A DNA stretch of 5,651 bases from Nitrospinota bacterium. Lineage in GTDB: Bacteria; Nitrospirota; Thermodesulfovibrionia; Thermodesulfovibrionales; UBA1546. This document shows, one piece after another, positions 1-4,225 of the stretch (position 1 is the first letter of the stretch; each line of letters opens with the position of its first letter). The translations under genes and the position numbers were made by a program. The notes beneath the pieces are model-generated. The model had not been told where the DNA came from. It did not search any database and was given only the letters and a program-made list of their open reading frames with translations. The stretch is from contig JAHILQ010000194.1 of assembly GCA_018896985.1 (NCBI GenBank), positions 1-5,651 of the forward strand, written 5' to 3'.

Positions 1-380
1 GCATAATGCCCTGTGGCAATGAACTCAGCGCCTCTCTTATCCGCCTCTTTCAGAAGATAAGGGAATTTTATGTGCCTGTTGCATAATATGCATGGATTCG
101 GAGTTAAACCCTTTGTATATGAATCAACAAACGGCTCTATGACTTTTTCAAGAAAATCATCCCTGACATCAACCGCGCTGTGAGGAATTCCGAGATGAGC
201 CGCTGTCTTTGCCGCCTCTTCTATCGCCTGAAGCGAACAGCAGGAAGTGAAATTTTTGCGCTGCCTTGTTTCCCGGAGGATGAAACTCAGCCCTTCAACC
301 TCGTATCCCTGTTCTTTAAGAAGATACGCTGCTGTTGAGGAATCAACCCCTCCGCTCATCCCGACAATTACCTTTGGCAT
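1..380 (-). CDS. mnmA: tRNA-specific 2-thiouridylase MnmA, N-terminal part
   Basis: This is the first 126 codons of MnmA; the 3' end lies beyond the left edge. MnmA is a cytoplasmic enzyme that adenylates U34 of Lys, Glu and Gln tRNAs and inserts sulfur to give 2-thiouridine. The P-loop-like ATP pyrophosphatase motif SGGVDSS is at residues 9-15. The block TPNPCILCNRHIKF (94-107) carries the catalytic cysteine of the LCN motif (Cys100), with a second cysteine at 97. ATGHY at 122-126 matches the next conserved block. A Cys-Cys pair at 47-48 is, from memory, common in one MnmA subgroup. The start is the ATG at 378-380, just before the SGGVDSS strand as expected; its Shine-Dalgarno sequence is poor (only AGG, about 12 bases upstream). 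It follows the Fic gene on the same strand after 161 bp, so it may have its own promoter, although I could not assign one. The identification is secure. Confidence 0.96.
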   Translation of the reverse strand, partial: MPKVIVGMSGGVDSSTAAYLLKEQGYEVEGLSFILRETRQRKNFTSCCSLQAIEEAAKTAAHLGIPHSAVDVRDDFLEKVIEPFVDSYTKGLTPNPCILCNRHIKFPYLLKEADKRGAEFIATGHY

Positions 381-541
381 GATTTATTTTAACCTAAATC
401 CACTTTGTCTTTTTCAGCTTGTAAAATCAAGCGGAAAGGGAATAATGAGATTTTAATAGGGTAATAAGGCAGCGAACCTTTCCGCAATCGCAATCTCCCC
501 TCTCTGCGTGAGGGATGATAGGTGTGTTCCCTATTCTTTTC
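381..541. other. Intergenic region between Fic gene and mnmA
   Basis: This 161-bp gap holds copy A of the direct repeat near its Fic-proximal end. The rest is AT-rich sequence leading into mnmA. I see no convincing sigma70 promoter: a TTGATT box is present on the minus strand, but no good -10 element lies 16-18 bp from it. I see no terminator with a T-tract. Short open frames cross the region, but none has a ribosome binding site or a recognisable product. Confidence 0.5.
483..522 (-). repeat. Direct repeat copy A, downstream of Fic gene
   Basis: This segment matches 1391-1431 in the same orientation at about 33 of 40 aligned positions with one single-base gap, by hand alignment. The best-kept core on the minus strand is ATCATCCCTC followed by CGCAGA and GGAGATTG. 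Weaker similarity appears to continue toward the stop codon of the preceding gene in both copies. In this copy CCCTC and GAGGG can pair across a 7-base loop, but no T-tract follows, so it is not a standard terminator. It begins about 20 bp after the Fic stop. Confidence 0.6.
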
Positions 542-1360
542 TCAAGAAAGCCTTTCGACCCATATCTCTGTGAGCAGTGATAAATTACCTGCGTCAGCTT
601 CATGAAGTGCATTCAGGTATCTTTCTTTTTTATCAGGTTCAACAACTGCTGTCTCAGCAGGCGGAAGTCTTAACTTGAAAAGTATTGCAGACAATAAAAT
701 CCTTCCAACACGGCCATTAAAATCTCTGAAAGGATGAATCCACTGAAAACGCCAATCGGCAAATGCAAGGGTCTCTGCAAACGTTTCGATGTCCTGTTGT
801 TGTGCAGCGAACGACAGTCTCGCTGTTAAGTCATCGCAATACCGGCAGACATGAACAGGAACTTCAAAATAAGGCGGTGGAGTGTGCGTACCTACAACTA
901 CATTTACGTCCCTGAACCTTCCTGCCCAGTCAGGAAAAAGAGAGCCTGCTATATCGCCATGAAACTTGCAAATCCACGTAGGAGTGATATTTATTTCTTC
1001 CGGAGTTCTGTCAATGATTGCTTCTATGGTCTTTGTGACAGATACTGCAAGGATTTCAGTGACTTCGGAATAGGTCTTTATCCCCTGAGCTGTCTCAAAA
1101 TAGCGGGTTGAATCTAACGGACGAGCGCTGTCTTCTCTTTTTCGAGGAGTTCCTTTAGACGGCTCATACTCACCGGTTCCTTCTCGAACTCCATGGACTT
1201 CACCACCCAGTCCAGAACCTTTTCCTGATATACCTTCCTCAGGGAGTTTATATCTGCGTGGTCTTGCTGCCACTTTTCGAGATTTTGCTGAGCTTTTTTT
1301 ATCTCTGCCTTTGTCATTTTTTTCTTCCTTATTATTATTTTGACATTTATTGGTTTTCAT
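542..1360 (-). CDS. Fic-domain protein (likely AMP transferase), start uncertain
   Basis: The protein carries a Fic domain, a fold that usually transfers AMP from ATP to a hydroxyl side chain of a target protein. The active-site loop HPFRDFNGRVGR is at residues 209-220 of the 272-residue frame. It contains the catalytic His, the metal-binding Asp and the phosphate-binding NGR, with Phe where the consensus has Gly. The segment LFPDWAGRFRDVNVVVG (141-157) matches the region before the target-binding flap. The domain begins near residue 81 and runs to the stop at 542-544. Residues 1-78 are Lys/Arg/Gly-rich and look like an out-of-frame reading of the 67-residue gene at 1114-1317. The ATG at 1360 does have AGAGG 8 bases upstream (1369-1373). 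No ATG, GTG or TTG lies in this frame between codon 31 and the domain. The real product is therefore this long form, a -1 frameshift fusion, or a broken gene. The Fic assignment is firm; the 5' end is not. Confidence 0.85.
   Translation of the reverse strand: MKTNKCQNNNKEEKNDKGRDKKSSAKSRKVAARPRRYKLPEEGISGKGSGLGGEVHGVREGTGEYEPSKGTPRKREDSARPLDSTRYFETAQGIKTYSEVTEILAVSVTKTIEAIIDRTPEEINITPTWICKFHGDIAGSLFPDWAGRFRDVNVVVGTHTPPPYFEVPVHVCRYCDDLTARLSFAAQQQDIETFAETLAFADWRFQWIHPFRDFNGRVGRILLSAILFKLRLPPAETAVVEPDKKERYLNALHEADAGNLSLLTEIWVERLS
1114..1317 (-). CDS. Small helical protein preceding Fic, candidate antitoxin
   Basis: This is a 67-residue, charged, predicted mostly helical protein with no Cys or membrane segment. 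Its composition is that of a normal protein (for example KAEIKKAQQNLEKW and MSRLKELLEKEK), whereas the overlapping Fic-frame reading is Lys/Arg/Gly-rich. This argues that it is the true coding frame here. The ATG at 1317 has an excellent Shine-Dalgarno sequence, AAGGAAG at 1324-1330, followed by six A. It ends with TAG at 1114-1116, exactly where recognisable Fic sequence begins in the -1 frame. Small proteins beside Fic toxins often act as inhibitors through a (S/T)xxxE(G/N) helix. The nearest match here is SMEFEK (41-46), which has Lys in place of Gly/Asn, so the antitoxin role is inference only. Alternatively it is the N-terminal part of a single Fic protein that has become frameshifted. 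Confidence 0.7.
   Translation of the reverse strand: MTKAEIKKAQQNLEKWQQDHADINSLRKVYQEKVLDWVVKSMEFEKEPVSMSRLKELLEKEKTALVR
1324..1330 (-). promoter_or_regulatory. Ribosome binding site of 67-residue gene
   Basis: AAGGAAG lies six A before the ATG at 1315-1317. It is a stronger signal than the AGAGG upstream of the ATG at 1358-1360. It favours translation of the 67-residue frame over the overlapping long Fic frame. Confidence 0.65.
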
Positions 1361-1368
1361 TGCAATAG

Positions 1369-1373
1369 CCTCT
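1369..1373 (-). promoter_or_regulatory. Possible ribosome binding site of long Fic frame
   Basis: AGAGG stands 8 bases before the ATG at 1358-1360. It is the only start signal available to the Fic frame without a frameshift, so it decides whether the 272-residue product is real. Confidence 0.4.
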
Positions 1374-1390
1374 GTTTACTCCTTCTCCTC

Positions 1391-1431
1391 CACAATCTCA
1401 ATCTCCCGCCATCTGCGCGAGGGATGATGGG
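1391..1431 (-). repeat. Direct repeat copy B, downstream of 519-residue gene
   Basis: This is the partner of the segment at 483-522, about 908 bp away in the same orientation. It lies about 30 bp after the stop of the 519-residue gene and upstream of the small-protein/Fic pair. In one frame it reads as REIEIVEE followed by KE and a stop; copy A can be read as GEIAIAER. Both copies may thus derive from the tail of a coding sequence, but neither has a start or ribosome binding site of its own. Confidence 0.6.
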
Positions 1432-1461
1432 CCTGCTGCTTTTTCTTTCCACAAAAGGCTT

Positions 1462-3021
1462 TTACTTTTCCATTTGAAAATATTCATGCGCATTCCCTAA
1501 CAACTTAGAGCATTCTTTCCATTTTAGACTAAGACTTGGACGAGTTTCTTTTGTAAATTGATGTTCTGCTTCTTTATACAAGGTAACAACTCCTTTACTT
1601 ACTAATACTGATGGACTATTTGCCTTCCACATTTCGCCAGCATTATGATAACAGCTATAAGTTTTCATAATAAAATCTTGGGTCTTTCCACTTGAACCTT
1701 TTATTGTTTTTATTTCATTTCTTGCTCTTGATAATAGTGAAAGGTACTTTTGTGGCTCATAATCTATAGAGGAATATACAAAAGCGTCGATATCATCTAA
1801 TGACCTTAGGGCATCTTTAAATCTATCCGTGACATTGGCAGATTTATTTCCTATATTTGCTGCCTGTGGTACATTTTGTGTCTGAGTTACGTTTGCATTA
1901 TTTGACTGATTAACATTAATAGGATTATTTGAGCTATTATTTTGGACGATATTAATACTTGAATTATTCTCTGAGCTTCCTGACATTTTATTAGATTGAT
2001 GTAAAGCTTCGGTTGTTTTACCTCCGATGCTTTTTGAAGCGTAATACTGTCGAACAGTATAAAACGTCGCTACTATAGTAGCTATTGACGCCAATACCAT
2101 TAAGATAATAACCACAGGATTTTTTGTAACCTTATCCCAAATAGTCTGATTCTTTTGCATTTCCATTTTTCTCCTCTGTTTGTCCGTCAAGGCTATGATT
2201 CTTTTGAAATACATCGGACTGGTCGCAACAAGATGCTTTTCCCAGTCGGATTCGGCAGTATTTTTGTGAATTTTCATAAAAACTAGTTCACGATCGGGGT
2301 GTTTATAATAGTTTGCCTCGACTGTATCACTAACAATTTTATAATCATTAATAGCTTTCTGAAGATGAGGATTTTCTCCTCTACTGTAAAATTCGAAAGT
2401 CTTGATCTCAGGATGCTCATATATGTGCTCTATTAATTCCTCAATATCCTTTGCTGTATATTCATCGCCTAATATTACACAATTTTTTTCTTTTGTTATT
2501 GAATCTGGCATACCTATGTTTGGAAAGACTGGTTTTGGAGCATTTCTCTCCTTTCCTACTCTTAACAATGAATATAGAACACATTCGGTATAGTGCGTGG
2601 GCTTGACATGGCTCCAGTTCCACCTCCAATCATTTTGGGAAGCATCTTCATATAAAAGGTTCTTATGAGAAATATTTATATCTATCTCATCCGGATATTC
2701 ATGCAATTCGGAAGTGAAAAGACCAAAACGATCAAATAACACTTCTGGACAAAAGCGCGAGAAATGTTTTATCTCGCCTCTCGGCCCAGCTATTGTAGTT
2801 GCCTGCTCATCAGTAATCGGCCAAACATCAGTTTTTTGCCATTCCTGTTTTAGTCGGTTGTCTTCTTCTGGAGTTATTTGGGTATTTCCCGCCTCTCCTA
2901 AAAGTGACAAACTTTGATAGAAGCGAGGGCATCGGTAGACAGAAGCAAAAGGGCAACGAGGGCTTAATCCTTGCTTCTTGCTAATGCTAATATACCAGTC
3001 CAAATTTGGTAGTACATCCAT
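1462..3021 (-). CDS. Membrane-anchored protein of unknown function with Cys-containing N-terminal domain
   Basis: I do not recognise a named family. The 519 residues appear to form five parts. Residues 1-155 are a compact domain rich in aromatics, with CPF (Cys23), CPR (Cys31), CPE (Cys91) and HYTEC (His143, Cys147), a possible four-cysteine metal site. From memory, similar N-terminal domains occur in other uncharacterised bacterial proteins. Residues 178-252 look like an alternating strand-helix segment. One transmembrane helix lies at about 302-322 (PVVIILMVLASIATIVATF), preceded by a basic stretch (KQRRK), which predicts a cytoplasmic N-terminus. Residues 345-395 are an Asn/Ser/Gln-rich linker. 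Residues 398-519 are predicted helical. The start ATG at 3019-3021 has GAGAGGG six bases upstream and a promoter behind it. By eye the gene is AT-richer than cysS, consistent with transfer. It probably leads a transcript that includes the small protein and Fic. The gene call is firm; the function is unknown. Confidence 0.9.
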   Translation of the reverse strand: MDVLPNLDWYISISKKQGLSPRCPFASVYRCPRFYQSLSLLGEAGNTQITPEEDNRLKQEWQKTDVWPITDEQATTIAGPRGEIKHFSRFCPEVLFDRFGLFTSELHEYPDEIDINISHKNLLYEDASQNDWRWNWSHVKPTHYTECVLYSLLRVGKERNAPKPVFPNIGMPDSITKEKNCVILGDEYTAKDIEELIEHIYEHPEIKTFEFYSRGENPHLQKAINDYKIVSDTVEANYYKHPDRELVFMKIHKNTAESDWEKHLVATSPMYFKRIIALTDKQRRKMEMQKNQTIWDKVTKNPVVIILMVLASIATIVATFYTVRQYYASKSIGGKTTEALHQSNKMSGSSENNSSINIVQNNSSNNPINVNQSNNANVTQTQNVPQAANIGNKSANVTDRFKDALRSLDDIDAFVYSSIDYEPQKYLSLLSRARNEIKTIKGSSGKTQDFIMKTYSCYHNAGEMWKANSPSVLVSKGVVTLYKEAEHQFTKETRPSLSLKWKECSKLLGNAHEYFQMEK

Positions 3022-3027
3022 TGTTTA

Positions 3028-3034
3028 CCCTCTC
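3028..3034 (-). promoter_or_regulatory. Ribosome binding site of 519-residue gene
   Basis: GAGAGGG is separated by six bases from the ATG at 3019-3021. Together with the conserved-looking LDWYISISKK segment right after the start, it supports this start codon. Confidence 0.65.
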
Positions 3035-3068
3035 GTTAAAATTTATAAAGATTAGGACAGCTACTTAC

Positions 3069-3098
3069 ATTATAGGAATTATTAGAGGGACATGTTCA
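3069..3098 (-). promoter_or_regulatory. Predicted sigma70-type promoter of accessory block
   Basis: On the minus strand a perfect TATAAT (3069-3074) lies 18 bp from TGAACA (3093-3098), which matches 4 of 6 bases of the -35 consensus TTGACA. Transcription would start near 3062, giving a leader of about 40 bases before the ATG at 3021. This separates the 519-residue gene from the cysS and peptidase genes upstream. A second AT-rich box, TTTATAAAT, lies closer to the gene and could be an alternative -10. Confidence 0.6.
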
Positions 3099-3219
3099 TT
3101 TTTTCTTCTCTCCTTTTTCCCCTCAATATTAAAATCTTTCAGCAGTGATTTGCAAGGCGTTCTAAGAGATAATGGCTTTTCAAGGATTATCGGGTCTTGG
3201 ACAGCCGCAGATGAAGATA

Positions 3220-4170
3220 CTACTTCTCCTCTCCCATAACCACCTCAACCGCCTTATAAAACCCCCTCACAAATTCAGCCATCCTTTTATAGTCAAGTGT
3301 ATCGGCTCTATCACCATAGCCGTGGTAATGCGGGTTTCTGTAAAATGCGGTGTCTGTAATCATAAATGCAGGATAACCGAATCTCCAGAATGAGAGATGA
3401 TCTGAAAGATCAACGCCCGGCACCAGCGAGATTGTGTTCAGTGATTCAACAGGCAAAGAGGATGATTTTTGAAATGCCTTTTTCATCTTCAGCGTGAACT
3501 GCCTTGACCGGATGTTGCCTACAAATGCAAGAAAATTGCCCTTGTCAGGATAAAACCATCTGAAAAAAGGCAGGGGATAATACTGACAACCCTTCTTATC
3601 ACAGAAATACCCAAGCATTTCCAGAGCTACCATGCCTTTGACATTAGCTCCCTCATTCTTAAGGCTTTCAGCATAAACATAGCTTCCCATATTCCGCGTC
3701 CTGAAAAAAGGAGGCTCTTCAAGGGCAAATGCAACAAAACGCACTGTCAGTCTACGACCCATGGGCGGAAGAGGTTTTTCTGATGTCAGGCGGCTAAGCT
3801 CAAGAAGCCCCGCAACTCCGCTTGCATTGTCATCAGCGCCCGGAGTGCCCCATGCAGTGTCATAATGAGCGCCTACAATAATAATTCCGTCTCCTGATGA
3901 CGTCCCTTTTACCTCTGCCTCTATGTTGTAGTAGGTCTTGTTTTCAGCTTTGAATGACTGCCTCTTTACATTGCATCTGTAAGAGCGGAATTTCTCCTCT
4001 ATATAATCAGCAGCCCTGTTGAGTTTTTCTGTCTCCTGATAAGTTCTTGTGCCTATATCTTCTGAGAGGTGTTTTACGTGGGCTTTAAGATTTGTCTCTA
4101 TTTTATCTATGTTGTTCATTGGAGCAAAGATAATTAAATAAGCTATCAGGGAATATATCTTTAACTGCAT
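3220..4170 (-). CDS. M28-family zinc aminopeptidase
   Basis: This is a 316-residue dizinc peptidase of the M28 (aminopeptidase Y/S) type, which removes N-terminal residues from peptides. The metal and catalytic residues are all visible. GAHYDT (100-105) gives His102 and Asp104, and GADDNASG (111-118) gives Asp113, the bridging ligand. EEPPFF (151-156) gives Glu151 as general base and Glu152 as ligand. EML (184-186) gives a Glu at the position often held by Asp. His283 in HYHGYGDRADTLDY is the last ligand. The block GVDLSDHLSFWRFGYPAFMI is typical of the family. The first ATG at 4170 adds 17 residues with a short hydrophobic run (about 5-16) but no clear signal-peptidase site. The ATG at 4119 (MNNIDKIE) would give a cytoplasmic enzyme. 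Neither has a good Shine-Dalgarno sequence. It lies 55 bp after cysS and is probably cotranscribed with it. Its substrate is unknown. Confidence 0.92.
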   Translation of the reverse strand: MQLKIYSLIAYLIIFAPMNNIDKIETNLKAHVKHLSEDIGTRTYQETEKLNRAADYIEEKFRSYRCNVKRQSFKAENKTYYNIEAEVKGTSSGDGIIIVGAHYDTAWGTPGADDNASGVAGLLELSRLTSEKPLPPMGRRLTVRFVAFALEEPPFFRTRNMGSYVYAESLKNEGANVKGMVALEMLGYFCDKKGCQYYPLPFFRWFYPDKGNFLAFVGNIRSRQFTLKMKKAFQKSSSLPVESLNTISLVPGVDLSDHLSFWRFGYPAFMITDTAFYRNPHYHGYGDRADTLDYKRMAEFVRGFYKAVEVVMGEEK

Positions 4171-4225
4171 CTCTTTAACGCCAGAAAAGCTGAAGCAATG
4201 TCTGTATTGCCCTGCTATTCTCTAT

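Noticed and set aside
498..517. Short hairpin (CCCTC/GAGGG) after the Fic gene as a rho-independent terminator
   Set aside because: The stem is only about 5-6 bp, no T-tract follows on the minus strand, and the matching segment in repeat copy B does not keep the full stem.
427..612. Minus-strand open frame of 61 codons overlapping the 3' end of the Fic gene
   Set aside because: Its first part is an out-of-frame reading of the Fic C-terminus and the rest covers repeat copy A. No ribosome binding site or recognisable product.
851..1111. Plus-strand open frame of 86 codons opposite the Fic domain
   Set aside because: The minus strand here encodes an unmistakable Fic domain, and the plus-strand product shows no family features.
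1837..1988. The repetitive Asn-rich stretch as a CRISPR array or DNA tandem repeat
   Set aside because: There is no repeated unit of fixed length at the DNA level. It is low-complexity coding sequence in a continuous frame.
3082..3099. Five-codon minus-strand open frame (MNMSL) with a strong AAGGAG upstream, a possible leader peptide
   Set aside because: It overlaps the predicted -35 box, so the main promoter would not transcribe it. It has no run of regulatory codons and no attenuator-like hairpin after it.
3006..3239. Plus-strand open frame of 77 codons across the gap upstream of the 519-residue gene
   Set aside because: It overlaps the promoter and start of the minus-strand gene and has no ribosome binding site or family resemblance. 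Its hydrophobic stretch comes from AT-rich intergenic sequence.
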